Of a stretch of 64,000 nt of DNA, positions 50,086 through 60,379 are shown piece after piece; position 1 is the stretch's first letter; each line of letters opens with the position of its first letter. Below the pieces are notes generated by a model that saw nothing but the letters and a program-made list of their open reading frames with translations, had not been told where the DNA came from and made no database searches. The DNA is from Streptomyces candidus (lineage in GTDB: Bacteria; Actinomycetota; Actinomycetes; Streptomycetales; Streptomycetaceae), in the NCBI RefSeq assembly GCF_014207445.1, contig NZ_JACHEM010000001.1:310001-374000 (forward strand). Reading direction: 5' to 3'. Both the position numbers and the translations under genes were made by a program.

Positions 50086-51141
50086 TCAGACCCGCGCCAT
50101 CGCGGTGGACCCGCGCACCATCAGCTCCGGCTGGAACACGTACTCCGTGCGCTGCACGGGGCTGCCGCCCAGTTCTTCCAGCAGCGCGCCGACCGCGGCC
50201 GTCGCCATCGCCTGGACCGGCTGGCGGACGGTGGTGAGCGGCGGGTCCGTGAACGGGATGAGCGGCGAGTCGTCGTACCCGACCACCGACACGTCCTGCG
50301 GGACGCGCAGCCCCCGTTCGCGGGCCGCGCGGACGACGCCGAGCGCCATCATGTCGGACCCGCAGACGATGCCCGTGCACCCCTGGTCCAGCAGCTCGCC
50401 CGCGGCGGCCTGACCGCCCTCGACGCTGAACAGGGTGTGCTGGACGGCGAGTTCGGCGCGGTCGGCCGGGACGTCGAGCAGCTCGGCGAGCGCGTCGATG
50501 AACCCGTCGCGTTTGCGCCGGGAGGGGACGTAGCGCACCGGGCCGACCGCCAGGCCGATCCTCTCGTGGCCGAGATCGGCGAGGTGGCCGACGGCCATCC
50601 GGACGGCGGCCCGGTCGTCCGGGGACACGTACGGGGCGCTGATCGCCGGGTTGTAGCCGTTGATCAGCACGTACGGGATGCCGCGCGCGTCCAGTGCCCA
50701 GTACCGGGCGGGATCGGTGGAGAGGTCGGCGTGCAGCCCGGAGAGGAAGACGATGCCGCCGACGCCGCGTTCCACGAGCTGCTCGACGAGTTCGTCCTCG
50801 GTCGCGCCGCCGGGGGTCTGCGTGCACAGGACCGGCGTGTAGCCGCGTCCCGCCAGGGTCTGCTCGATGACCTGGGCGAACGCCGGGAAGATCGGGTTGG
50901 TCAGCTCGGGGATGACGAGCCCGATCAGGTCCGGGGTGCGCTGTTTGAGACGTACCGGCCGTTCGTAACCGAGCACGTCGAGGGCGGCCAGCACCCGCTG
51001 CCGGGTGCCGTCGGCCACGCCCGCCTTGCCGTTCAGGACACGGCTGACGGTGGCCTCGCTGACCTCGGCCTGCGCGGCGATGTGGGCCAGCCGGGGAGCG
51101 GGGGCGCCGCTCCCCGGCGTCGTCAGCGTCACACGGCCCAC
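50086..51141 (-). CDS. LacI family maltose regulator (copy 1)
   Basis: This 351-residue repressor has the LacI helix-turn-helix HIAAQAEVSEATVSRVLNGKAG and hinge region near the N-terminus, followed by a periplasmic-binding-protein-like effector domain (LIGLVIPELTNPIFPAFAQV, GIVFLSGLHADL, CTGIVCGSDMMALGVV). It is about 70 percent identical by eye to the second copy at 58007-59026, with the same recognition helix, so both should bind similar operators. The GTG at 51141 overlaps the glucosidase stop by 13 bases, and a GTG six bases later is a possible alternative. The gene is at the end of the malEFG-glucosidase run and so is probably co-transcribed with the genes it controls. Effector: likely maltose or a maltodextrin, by analogy with MalR. 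Confidence 0.85.
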   Translation of the reverse strand: MGRVTLTTPGSGAPAPRLAHIAAQAEVSEATVSRVLNGKAGVADGTRQRVLAALDVLGYERPVRLKQRTPDLIGLVIPELTNPIFPAFAQVIEQTLAGRGYTPVLCTQTPGGATEDELVEQLVERGVGGIVFLSGLHADLSTDPARYWALDARGIPYVLINGYNPAISAPYVSPDDRAAVRMAVGHLADLGHERIGLAVGPVRYVPSRRKRDGFIDALAELLDVPADRAELAVQHTLFSVEGGQAAAGELLDQGCTGIVCGSDMMALGVVRAARERGLRVPQDVSVVGYDDSPLIPFTDPPLTTVRQPVQAMATAAVGALLEELGGSPVQRTEYVFQPELMVRGSTAMARV

Positions 51142-52802
51142 CAGACGGTGGTGTCCGCGGGCAGTTCCAGCTCGCCGTCGACGACCACGACGTCACCGCT
51201 GGCGAGCAGCAGCCGGCCGGGGGCGGCGAGGCGCACCGGGGCGTGGGAGGCGTTCGCGGTGCAGACGAAGCCCTCGCGGGCGAAGGCCAGCACCCCGGCC
51301 GGCGCGTCCGGCAGCCACGTCACGTCCGTGCCCGCACCCAGGCCCTGGTGGTCACGGCGCACCGCGAGCGCGGAGCGGTACAGCTCCAGGGTGGAGGCGG
51401 GGTCGCCGGTCTGCGCCTCCACGGACAGGTCCGCCCACGACGCGGGCTGGGGCAGCCAGCTGCCGCCCGTGCCGAACCCGTACGAGGAGCCGGCGGACGT
51501 CCACGGGATAGGCACCCGGCAGCCGTCGCGGAAGCCGTCCTGGCCGGCCGCGCGGAAGAAGGACGGGTCCTGGCGTACCTCGTCGGGGAGGTCGGTGACG
51601 TCCGGCAGACCCAGTTCCTCGCCCTGGTAGACGTACGCCGAGCCGGGCAGGGCCAGCATGAGCAGCGTGGCGGCGCGGGCCCGGCGCAGCCCCAGCTCGC
51701 GGTCGCCCGCGGTGCGGATCTGGGTGCCGAGGCCGGGCGGGTTGGCGAAGCGGGTGGCGTGCCGGGTCACGTCGTGGTTGGACAGCACCCAGGTGGCGGG
51801 GGCGTCGACGGGGCGCATCGCGGCGAGCGAGGTGTCGATGACCTCGCGGAGCGCGTCGGCGTCCCAGTGGGTGCCCAGGTACTGGAAGTTGAAGGCCTGG
51901 TGCAGTTCGTCGGGGCGCACGTAGTTCGCGGTGCGTTCGACGGTGGGGGTCCACGCCTCGGCGACGCCGATGCGCTCGCCCGGGTACTCGTCGAGGATCT
52001 GCCGCCAGGAGCGGTAGATGGCGTGCACGCCGTCCTGGTCGAAGAACGGCATGACGTCGTTGCCGAGCAGTTTGAGCTGGTCGTGGGAGCCGATGTCGGG
52101 GAGGCCCGCGGCCTTGACGAGGCCGTGGGCGACGTCGATGCGGAACCCGTCGACGCCCATGTCCAGCCAGAAGCGCAGGATCGAGCGGAACTCGTCGGCG
52201 ACGGCCGGGTGCTCCCAGTTGAAGTCGGGCTGCTCGGGGGCGAAGAGGTGCAGGTACCAGTCGCCGGGCGTGCCGTCGGGGTCGGTGGTACGGGTCCAGG
52301 CGGGGCCACCGAACACGGACTCCCAGTCGTTGGGCGGGAGTTCGCCGTTCGCGCCCTTGCCGGGGCGGAAGTGGTAGCGCTCGCGCAGGGCGGATCCGGG
52401 GCCTTCGGCGAGGGCGCGCTTGAACCAGTCGTGCTGGTCGGAGGAGTGGTTGGGGACGAGGTCGGTGATGACGCGCAGGCCCAGTTCGTGGGCGTCGCGG
52501 ATCAGGCCGTCGGCGTCCAGCAGCGTGCCGAACATCGGGTCGATGGCCCGGTAGTCGGAGACGTCGTACCCGGCGTCCGCCTGTGGGGAGGCGTAGAAGG
52601 GGCTGAGCCAGACGGCGTCCACGCCCAGGTCCCGGAGGTACGGCAGGCGGCTGCGGATGCCCGCGAGGTCGCCCATGCCGTCGCCGTTGCCGTCGGCGAA
52701 GCTGCGCGGGTAGACCTGGTAGATCACCGCGTCGCGCCACCACTCGGTGGGCGTGGCGGCCGTGGCGGGGGCAGGGGCAGGGGCAGCGAGGTGCTGGGTC
52801 AT
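51129..52802 (-). CDS. aglA: Cytoplasmic alpha-glucosidase GH13 (copy 1)
   Basis: This 557-residue intracellular enzyme hydrolyses alpha-1,4 glucosides from imported maltodextrins. It has no signal peptide. GH13 oligo-glucosidase motifs are in order: ITDLVPNHSSDQH, GFRIDVAHGL (nucleophile Asp), IGVAEAWTP (acid Glu) and LSNHDVTRH. QADAGYDVSDYRAIDP is typical of this subfamily. The ATG at 52802 starts the protein just before the conserved WWRDAVIYQVYPRSFADGNG block, after an Ala/Pro-rich lead. It lies 65 bases after the malG stop and overlaps the LacI gene. In S. coelicolor the equivalent gene is aglA beside malEFG. The divergent copy at 56380 shares most of its motifs. Confidence 0.92.
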   Translation of the reverse strand: MTQHLAAPAPAPATAATPTEWWRDAVIYQVYPRSFADGNGDGMGDLAGIRSRLPYLRDLGVDAVWLSPFYASPQADAGYDVSDYRAIDPMFGTLLDADGLIRDAHELGLRVITDLVPNHSSDQHDWFKRALAEGPGSALRERYHFRPGKGANGELPPNDWESVFGGPAWTRTTDPDGTPGDWYLHLFAPEQPDFNWEHPAVADEFRSILRFWLDMGVDGFRIDVAHGLVKAAGLPDIGSHDQLKLLGNDVMPFFDQDGVHAIYRSWRQILDEYPGERIGVAEAWTPTVERTANYVRPDELHQAFNFQYLGTHWDADALREVIDTSLAAMRPVDAPATWVLSNHDVTRHATRFANPPGLGTQIRTAGDRELGLRRARAATLLMLALPGSAYVYQGEELGLPDVTDLPDEVRQDPSFFRAAGQDGFRDGCRVPIPWTSAGSSYGFGTGGSWLPQPASWADLSVEAQTGDPASTLELYRSALAVRRDHQGLGAGTDVTWLPDAPAGVLAFAREGFVCTANASHAPVRLAAPGRLLLASGDVVVVDGELELPADTTVWWAV

Positions 52803-52867
52803 GTCGTCCCTGGGGGTGTGGGGTGGGCGTCCGGGTGCGGACGTACGTACAGGAGGGGCGGGGCGGG

Positions 52868-53770
52868 TCAGCCCTTGGTGGCACCCGCCGTCATGCCGGC
52901 GACGAGGTGGCGCTGGGCGAAGACGAAGAAGACGCCCGCCGGGATGGCGATCAGTACGGAGGCGGCGGCCATCGGGCCCCACTGGCTGCTGTACTGGTTG
53001 ACGAACTTCTGGAGTCCGCCGGCGAGGGTCATGTTCTCGTCGCCGACCAGAAAGGCGGAGGCGTAGGCGACCTCGCCCCAGGCGGTGATGAAGGAGTAGA
53101 AGGCGGTCACCGCGATGCCCGGCTTGGCGAGCGGCAGCACGAGACGCCAGAACGTGCCGAACGGGTTGAGCCCGTCGACCTGCCCGGACTCGTCGATCTC
53201 GCGCGGGATGCCGTCGAAGAAGCCCTTCATCATCCACGCGCAGAACGGCACGGAGATGGTGAGGTACGTGATGACCAGGCCCATCGGCTGGTTGAGCAGC
53301 CCGACCTTGGCCATGATGTTGTAGATCGGCACGATCAGGACGGCGACCGGGAACATCTGGGTGATCAGCAGTGTCCACATCAGGCCGCGCTTGCCGGGGA
53401 AGCGGAAGCGGCTGATGGCGTAGCCGGTGGTCGCGGCGACGAAGACACCGAGGACGGTGGACAGGCCCGCGATGAGCAGCGAGTTCCAGAACCAGGTGAG
53501 GAACGGGGTGTCGCTGAGCAGGCTGGTGTAGTTGGTGAGCGTCGTCTCGCGGACGAAGTCGGTGGTGGTCGCGTACTTGGCCGGCTTGAGCGAGGTCAGC
53601 AGGACCCACAGCACCGGGAAGACGGCGACGACGGACGCGACGACGAGGGTGGCGTGCAGGCCGAACGACGCGAGGGGCGAACGGCGGGCGCGGCGCTGGA
53701 CGTTGGCGCTCTGGCCGGTCACCAGCGTGCCCTTCGCCGGGGCGGTCGTCACCGGGGTGGTGGTGCTCAC
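52868..53770 (-). CDS. malG: Maltodextrin ABC permease MalG
   Basis: MalG is one of two membrane subunits that pass maltodextrins into the cell. The 300-residue protein has six predicted helices (first around FGLHATLVVASVVAVFPVLW). The permease EAA-type loop that contacts the ATPase is in MKGFFDGIPREIDESGQVDG and continues to LPLAKPGIAVTA. The GTG at 53770 overlaps the malF stop as GTGA, showing translational coupling. No ATP-binding protein is encoded in the window. In Streptomyces MalEFG is known to use the shared ATPase MsiK, encoded elsewhere. Confidence 0.93.
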   Translation of the reverse strand: MSTTTPVTTAPAKGTLVTGQSANVQRRARRSPLASFGLHATLVVASVVAVFPVLWVLLTSLKPAKYATTTDFVRETTLTNYTSLLSDTPFLTWFWNSLLIAGLSTVLGVFVAATTGYAISRFRFPGKRGLMWTLLITQMFPVAVLIVPIYNIMAKVGLLNQPMGLVITYLTISVPFCAWMMKGFFDGIPREIDESGQVDGLNPFGTFWRLVLPLAKPGIAVTAFYSFITAWGEVAYASAFLVGDENMTLAGGLQKFVNQYSSQWGPMAAASVLIAIPAGVFFVFAQRHLVAGMTAGATKG

Positions 53771-54798
53771 CAGACTTCTCCCTGCTTGCGGAGGACGCGC
53801 CGGTAGAACACGGCGAAGATCAACAGGAGTACGAGGATCAGCACGCCCCACGTGGAGGACTGCGCGAAGTCGCGCGGGCTGATCTCGAAGGAGAACTTGT
53901 ACGCCTGCGTGACGAGGATCTGGGTGGCGTCGCCGGGCCCGCCGCGGGTGAGCAGGAAGATCACCGGGAACATGTTGAAGGTCCAGATGGTGGAGAGCAG
54001 GATCACGGTCGTGCTCACCGGACGCAGTCCGGGCAGCGTGATGTGCCGGAAGCGCTGCCAGGCGGTCGCGCCGTCCATCTCCGCGGCCTCGTACATCTCG
54101 CTCGGGATGGACTGGAGCCCGCCGAGCAGCGCCACCATCATGAACGGGATGCCGAGCCAGACGTTCACGGAGATCACCGCGAACTTCGCCCAGGTCGGGT
54201 CGTTCAGCCACGGCACGGCGTCGATGCCGCCGCCCGCGAGGATCTTGTTGAGCAGCCCGTTGTCCGTGTTGTACAGGAAGCGCCAGGCGAAGACGGAGAC
54301 GAAGCCGGGGACCGCCCAGGGCAGCACCAGCAGCACGCGGTACAGGCCGCGGCCCGCGATCCTGCGGTTCAGCATGTTGGCGAGGCCCATACCGAGTCCG
54401 AAGGTGATCGAGACGCAGGCCACGGTCCACACGACGGTCCAGCCGAGGGTGCCGAGGAACTGGCTGCCGGTGATCGCTTCGACGTAGTTGTCGAGGCCGA
54501 CGTACTGGTACGTCGCGTCGATCGTATTGACGCCGATGGTGCGCTCGACGTTGCGCTCGTTGGCGTCGGTGAGCGACAGGTAGATGCCCCGCAGCAGCGG
54601 GTACCCGATGATGACGCCGATGACGACCACCACGGGGGCGACCATCGTCCAGGCGTACCAGTGCGTCGACAGTGCCCGGCGGAGTCCGCCCGGCCCCTTG
54701 CCCGGTGTGTGGCGTCCGGCGTCGCGGCTCGGGCCGCGGGAGACGATGTCGTCTCCCGCGGCCTTCACCAGGGGCCGGCCGGTGTCAGCGGCAGCCAT
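53767..54798 (-). CDS. malF: Maltodextrin ABC permease MalF
   Basis: MalF is the second membrane subunit of the maltodextrin transporter, 343 residues. After a cytoplasmic N-terminus of about 45 residues it has about seven hydrophobic segments (WTMVAPVVVVIGVIIGYPLL, VYWTV-like and others). The EAA loop is SIPSEMYEAAEMDGATAWQR followed by FRHITLPGLRPV. The start ATG has GGAAG about 12 bases upstream and is only six bases from the malE stop. Overlap with malG at the other end confirms a malEFG operon. Like other actinobacterial MalF it lacks the large periplasmic loop of the E. coli protein. Confidence 0.93.
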   Translation of the reverse strand: MAAADTGRPLVKAAGDDIVSRGPSRDAGRHTPGKGPGGLRRALSTHWYAWTMVAPVVVVIGVIIGYPLLRGIYLSLTDANERNVERTIGVNTIDATYQYVGLDNYVEAITGSQFLGTLGWTVVWTVACVSITFGLGMGLANMLNRRIAGRGLYRVLLVLPWAVPGFVSVFAWRFLYNTDNGLLNKILAGGGIDAVPWLNDPTWAKFAVISVNVWLGIPFMMVALLGGLQSIPSEMYEAAEMDGATAWQRFRHITLPGLRPVSTTVILLSTIWTFNMFPVIFLLTRGGPGDATQILVTQAYKFSFEISPRDFAQSSTWGVLILVLLLIFAVFYRRVLRKQGEVW

Positions 54799-54804
54799 CA
54801 GTTG

Positions 54805-56079
54805 CTACTTCCAACCCTTGAGGAGCTTGCGGTACGACTCGCCGGTGGTCTTCACGCCCGCCTCGGGCGCGGTCTGTCCGGTGAGGACCTTCGTGTACTC
54901 GGTGACCAGCGGGGCGAACAGGCTGCCGGTCTCGGGGATCCAGGGGCGCTCGACGGCCTTCTCGACGACCGGCTTGAAGAAGCCGACGATCTCGTTCTTG
55001 GCGACGTCGGGCTGTCCGTAGACCGAGGTGCGGGTCGGGAGCAGGTTGAGGTCCTTGGTGACCTGCGCCTGGACCTCGGGCGAGGACATGTACTCGACGA
55101 AGGCGTAGGAGGCGTCCAGGTTCTTGGAGCCCGCGTACACGGCGAGGTTGTGACCGCCCTGCGGGGCGCCCTGTCCGGCGGAACCGGCGGGGACCGGGGC
55201 GATGCCCAGGTTGGCCTTGTCCGTGAACTGGTCTCCGCTGTAGGTGTCGGCGATCGCCCACGGGCCGTTGATCATCATGGCGACCTCGCCGGACTTGAAC
55301 GCCTTCTGCATGTTGTCGAAGCCGTCGGTGGCGTCGGTCTTGGCGGCCCCGGAGGTCACCAGGTCCTTGACGACGTTCATTGCCTTGACACCGGCCGCGT
55401 TGTCGACGGTGACCGTCTTGCTCTCGGCGTCGACCAGGTCGCCGCCCTCGCCGTAGAGGAAGGAGAGGAACCAGTACGCGTCGTCGCCGCGCAGGTACAT
55501 GCCGGTCTTGCCGGTCTTCTCCTTGATCTTCTTCGAGACGGTCTTCAGCTCGTCGATCGTCTTGGGGACCTCGACGCCGGCGGCCTTGAACATCTTCTTG
55601 TTGTAGAAGACGCCCATCGAGTCGATGACCTGCGGGACGGCGTACGTCTTGTCCTTGTACTTCGTCGACGCCGCGGCCTGCTTGAGGAAGTCGTCCTGGT
55701 TCTTCAGGGCGGCGGTGCCGTCCAGCGGGGCCAGGTAGCCGAGGTCCGCGAAGTCCGGGGTCCAGGCGACCTCGGCACGGATCACGTCGGGGGCGCCGGT
55801 GCCCGCCTGGGCGGCGTTCTTGAACTTGTTCTGGGCGTCACCGAAGGGCACGTTGACGTACTTGACGGTGACCTTGGGGTGCTTCTTCTTGAAGTCCTCG
55901 GCGATCTTCTTGAAGACCTTGTCCTCGCTGCCGACCGTGGAGGTGTCCCACCAGGTGACCTCGCCGGCGAGCTCGCCGCCCTTGCCCTTGGTCTGGCCGC
56001 CGTCACTGTCGCCGCCACAAGCGGTCGCCGCGAGCGCCAGGGTCGCGACCAGGGCGGTGGCTGCTATGCCACGTCGCAT
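54805..56079 (-). CDS. malE: Maltodextrin-binding lipoprotein MalE
   Basis: This 424-residue extracellular solute-binding protein is lipid-anchored to the membrane and delivers maltodextrins to MalFG. The signal sequence ends in the lipobox LAATACGG. The mature domain is a typical family-1 binding protein (LAGEVTWWDTSTVGSEDKVF, INGPWAIADTY, ASYAFVEYMSSPEVQAQV). Aromatic residues such as the WW pair near residue 47 and WAIADTY suit sugar stacking. It is the first gene of malE-malF-malG-glucosidase-regulator, transcribed from the region shared with the divergent second glucosidase gene. AAGGAGTT precedes the ATG. Confidence 0.95.
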   Translation of the reverse strand: MRRGIAATALVATLALAATACGGDSDGGQTKGKGGELAGEVTWWDTSTVGSEDKVFKKIAEDFKKKHPKVTVKYVNVPFGDAQNKFKNAAQAGTGAPDVIRAEVAWTPDFADLGYLAPLDGTAALKNQDDFLKQAAASTKYKDKTYAVPQVIDSMGVFYNKKMFKAAGVEVPKTIDELKTVSKKIKEKTGKTGMYLRGDDAYWFLSFLYGEGGDLVDAESKTVTVDNAAGVKAMNVVKDLVTSGAAKTDATDGFDNMQKAFKSGEVAMMINGPWAIADTYSGDQFTDKANLGIAPVPAGSAGQGAPQGGHNLAVYAGSKNLDASYAFVEYMSSPEVQAQVTKDLNLLPTRTSVYGQPDVAKNEIVGFFKPVVEKAVERPWIPETGSLFAPLVTEYTKVLTGQTAPEAGVKTTGESYRKLLKGWK

Positions 56080-56175
56080 CTGAACTCCTTCAACTGCCGT
56101 ACCGCTCCGTCGCGGCGCCGGGTCGAGGAGGAACGTAACAAGCCTGAAAGAAGTCCGAAAGAGTTTGCGGGAAAT

Positions 56176-56185
56176 TTCTGCAAGG
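56176..56185 (-). promoter_or_regulatory. Operator element nearer malE
   Basis: TTCTGCAAGG, read CCTTGCAGAA in the malE direction, resembles the CTTGCAG half-element of the other mal-locus operators. A degenerate partner GTTTGCGGGAA lies 10 bases nearer malE. Confidence 0.5.
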
Positions 56186-56290
56186 GGGGTGGATCGTTAC
56201 ATCGGCGTGTCCGGAGTATTGCCGTCCGAAGCGGCACGGGGCAGGTGGGAGGCGTTCAAGGGGGCGGGCAGGGGGTTGCACCGCACCGAC

Positions 56291-56306
56291 CGCAAGAACT
56301 TGCAAG
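56291..56306. promoter_or_regulatory. Palindromic operator before glucosidase 2
   Basis: CGCAAGAACTTGCAAG combines two near-symmetric CTTGC/GCAAG elements in 16 bases, about 75 bases before the glucosidase start. It shares GCAAGAA with the sites before the amylase and pullulanase. Confidence 0.65.
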
Positions 56307-56379
56307 CCTTGTTACTTTCGACGGGTCCCGGCGTTGATCACGTTGTTGCCGCCAGGAAATCCGTACGAGAGGGAGCGCC

Positions 56380-57981
<1,602 letters not shown>

Positions 57982-58006
57982 CAGGCGCCCGGTAAGGTCC
58001 ACAGAC

Positions 58007-59026
58007 ATGACCGCACGGCTAGCCGACATCGCAGCCCAGGCGGGTGTCAGCGAAGCGACGGTCAGCCGGGTCCTGAACGGCAAGCCGGGTGTTGCCTCGG
58101 CCACCCGCGAGTCCGTTCTGGCCGCGCTCGACGTCCTCGGGTACGAGCGCCCGGTCCGGCTGCGCCGGCTCAGCGCGGGCCTTGTCGGGCTCATCACCCC
58201 CGAGCTGGAGAACCCGATCTTCCCCGCGCTCGCCCAGGTGATCGGCCAGGCCCTGACCCGGCAGGGCTACACCCCGGTACTCGCCACCCAGACCCCCGGC
58301 GGCTCCACCGAGGACGAACTGACCGAGATGCTGGTCGCACGCGGCGTCTCCGGCATCATCTTCGTCTCCGGCCTGCACGCCGACACCACGGCCGACATGC
58401 GGCGCTACGAACAGCTCCGCGCCCTGGGTGTCCCCTTCGTCCTCGTGGACGGTTTCTCGCCGAAGGTGCAGGCGCCGTTCATCTCCCCCGACGACCGGGC
58501 GGCGATGCGGCTTGCCGTGACGCATCTCGCCTCTCTCGGCCACACCCGGATCGGGCTGGCGGTGGGCCCGAAGCGGTTCGTACCCGTCCTGCGCAAGATC
58601 GAGGGCTTCCGCAGCAGCGTGCAGGAGCGGCTGGGGCTGTCGGCGGAGGAGGCCGACGACCTGGTCCAGCACTCCCTCTACACGCTGGAGGGCGGCCAGG
58701 CCGCCGCCTCGGCGCTCATCGAGCGGGGCTGCACGGCGGTCGTCTGCGCCAGCGACATGATGGCTCTCGGCGCGATCCGGGCGGCCCGGCGCCTGGGCCT
58801 GGAGGTGCCGCGCGACGTGTCCGTGGTCGGCTTCGACGACTCCCCGCTCATAGCGTTCACCGACCCGCCCCTGACGACGATCAGGAAGCCCGTCACCGCG
58901 ATGGGGCAGGCGGCGGTGCGGGCCCTGCTGGAGGAGGTCGGGGGGACCCCCGCCCCGCACAGCGAGTTCGTGTTCATGCCGGAACTGGTGGTGCGCGGGT
59001 CGACCGCCTCCGGTCCCCGCCTCTGA
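58007..59026 (+). CDS. malR: LacI family maltose regulator (copy 2, MalR-like)
   Basis: This 339-residue LacI repressor has the helix-turn-helix DIAAQAGVSEATVSRVLNGKPG. The effector domain (LVGLITPELENPIFPALAQV, GIIFVSGLHADTT, CTAVVCASDMMALGAI) is about 70 percent identical by eye to copy 1. In S. coelicolor malR lies divergently upstream of malE. Here that position is held by the glucosidase 2 and regulator pair, so this copy is the better positional match to MalR, while the symbol remains provisional. AAGG(T)CC stands before the ATG. The 25-base gap to the glucosidase suggests one transcript. Likely effector: maltotriose or another maltodextrin, by family knowledge. Confidence 0.82.
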   Translation: MTARLADIAAQAGVSEATVSRVLNGKPGVASATRESVLAALDVLGYERPVRLRRLSAGLVGLITPELENPIFPALAQVIGQALTRQGYTPVLATQTPGGSTEDELTEMLVARGVSGIIFVSGLHADTTADMRRYEQLRALGVPFVLVDGFSPKVQAPFISPDDRAAMRLAVTHLASLGHTRIGLAVGPKRFVPVLRKIEGFRSSVQERLGLSAEEADDLVQHSLYTLEGGQAAASALIERGCTAVVCASDMMALGAIRAARRLGLEVPRDVSVVGFDDSPLIAFTDPPLTTIRKPVTAMGQAAVRALLEEVGGTPAPHSEFVFMPELVVRGSTASGPRL

Positions 59027-59146
59027 AGTGCGGCTTTCCGGGGGCTCTCCCCCGTGAGGTCGTCGTCCTCAGGTCGGACGTCGGCCGGACCGGAACCCAC
59101 TCGAGGATGATCGGGCTTCCATAACGATCTGGCAGACTTCCGTTTC

Positions 59147-60049
59147 ATGGGTGAAGCGACCACGAGAACCGAGGCAGGCCAGCGGGCCACCATCCCGTCA
59201 CCCACGGTGAGCGGGGAGGGGGCGTCACCGGCCCGCCGTTCGGTCGGTCGCTCCCTCGGCTCCACGATCGGTGCCGCGATCACCCGCATCAGGTCGCCGC
59301 GCCGTCCGCGCATCTGGTTCGAGATTTTGCTGCTCGTGGTCAGCTACTGGATCTACTCGATGATCCGCAACGCCGTCCCCGAGCAGAAGGCGAAGGCGCT
59401 CGCCAACGCCGACTGGATCTGGAAGGTCGAGAACGAACTCGGGATCGCCGTCGAGAAGACGATCAACCATGCGGTGGACTCCGTCACCTGGCTGGTCGTG
59501 TCGATGAACTACTACTACGCGACCCTGCACTTCATCGTGACGATCGGCGTGCTGATCTGGCTCTACCGGTGGCAGCCGGGCAGGTACGCGGCGGCCCGCA
59601 CGATCCTCTTCGCGACGACCGGCGTGGCCCTGGTGGGCTACTACCTGTACCCGCTGGCACCGCCCCGCCTGATGAACGGCGGCGGCTTCGTCGACACCGT
59701 GCTCGTGCACCACACGTGGGGGTCGATGGCCTCCGGCGACCTCAAGCACATGTCGAACCAGTACGCGGCGATGCCGTCCATGCACATCGGGTGGTCCACG
59801 TGGTGCGGGCTGACGATCTTCTTCCTGGCCTCCGTGCCATGGGTGCGGGTGCTGGGGCTGCTCTACCCGACGCTCACGCTCGTCGTGATCGTGGCCACCG
59901 CCAACCACTTCTGGCTGGACGCGGTGGGCGGCCTGCTGTGCCTGTCCTTCGGATACGCGGTGGCCTACGCCTGGTACGGGTCCCTGCCCCACCGACTCCC
60001 GAAACTGGTGACCCCGGGCGCCGGCCCCCTCCTCCCAGCCCGCGCCTGA
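59147..60049 (+). CDS. PAP2/AUR1-like phosphatase or inositol phosphotransferase
   Basis: This 300-residue integral membrane protein has about six helices after a 60-residue basic cytoplasmic N-terminus. The motif YAAMPSMHIGWSTW and the later ANHFWLDAVGGLL give the Ser-His and His-Asp residues of the PAP2/AUR1 catalytic site. The arrangement fits the group that includes inositol phosphoceramide synthase and phosphatidylinositol-type phosphotransferases. The real substrate is not known, and a lipid phosphatase is equally possible. The ATG at 59147 lacks a ribosome site. No function related to maltose is expected; it lies between malR and glnE and has its own 120-base promoter gap. Confidence 0.83.
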   Translation: MGEATTRTEAGQRATIPSPTVSGEGASPARRSVGRSLGSTIGAAITRIRSPRRPRIWFEILLLVVSYWIYSMIRNAVPEQKAKALANADWIWKVENELGIAVEKTINHAVDSVTWLVVSMNYYYATLHFIVTIGVLIWLYRWQPGRYAAARTILFATTGVALVGYYLYPLAPPRLMNGGGFVDTVLVHHTWGSMASGDLKHMSNQYAAMPSMHIGWSTWCGLTIFFLASVPWVRVLGLLYPTLTLVVIVATANHFWLDAVGGLLCLSFGYAVAYAWYGSLPHRLPKLVTPGAGPLLPARA

Positions 60050-60379
60050 CACCCGCCCACTGCTGATCGCGGCAGGGCCGCACGCCCCGCCCCCGTAGGC
60101 CCCTCGGGCGGCGGGGCCGCTCTACGTCGGCCCCCATGGGCGGCGGGGCCGCCTCCGGGGGCGGAACGGGCGGGCAAGGGGGCGGTCCCCCACCGGACGG
60201 TGCATTACGACCCCACGCCCCGCCACCTGCCGCACCCGGGCACCGCCCACCCCCCGTACCCGCACCCCCGCCCCCACTTCCGCCACGCCTACCCGCACCC
60301 GACCCCCGCCTCCCCCACCCCCTACGCTCGGAACCCGCACCCCTTTCCGCCAGCGCCAGCAAATTGCGGGGAACCAAAG
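60050..60379. other. 330-bp intergenic region with dispersed repeat
   Basis: No gene is supported; open frames are Pro/Arg-rich low-complexity sequence. It contains the inverted copy of the repeat from 9.6 kb (60094-60187). A run of CCCCCAC-rich DNA follows before glnE. A promoter for glnE must lie here or the gene is read from upstream. Confidence 0.6.
60094..60187. repeat. Inverted dispersed copy of the 9.6-kb repeat
   Basis: Bases 60124-60187 are the near-identical reverse complement of 9590-9653. A second partial unit (GGGCGGCGGGGCCGC) lies just upstream at about 60106. Two GGCGGCGGGGCC units in tandem resemble the 32-bp repeat arrangement at 9622-9717. Confidence 0.75.

Larger units (their letters stand above)
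56080..56379. other. 300-bp divergent promoter region, malE and glucosidase 2
   Basis: No gene is supported. The region drives malE to the left and the second glucosidase/LacI pair to the right. It holds two GCAAG-containing elements listed separately, and is locally AT-richer (for example GAAAGAAGTCCGAAAGAGTT-like runs near 56147-56165). Confidence 0.7.
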
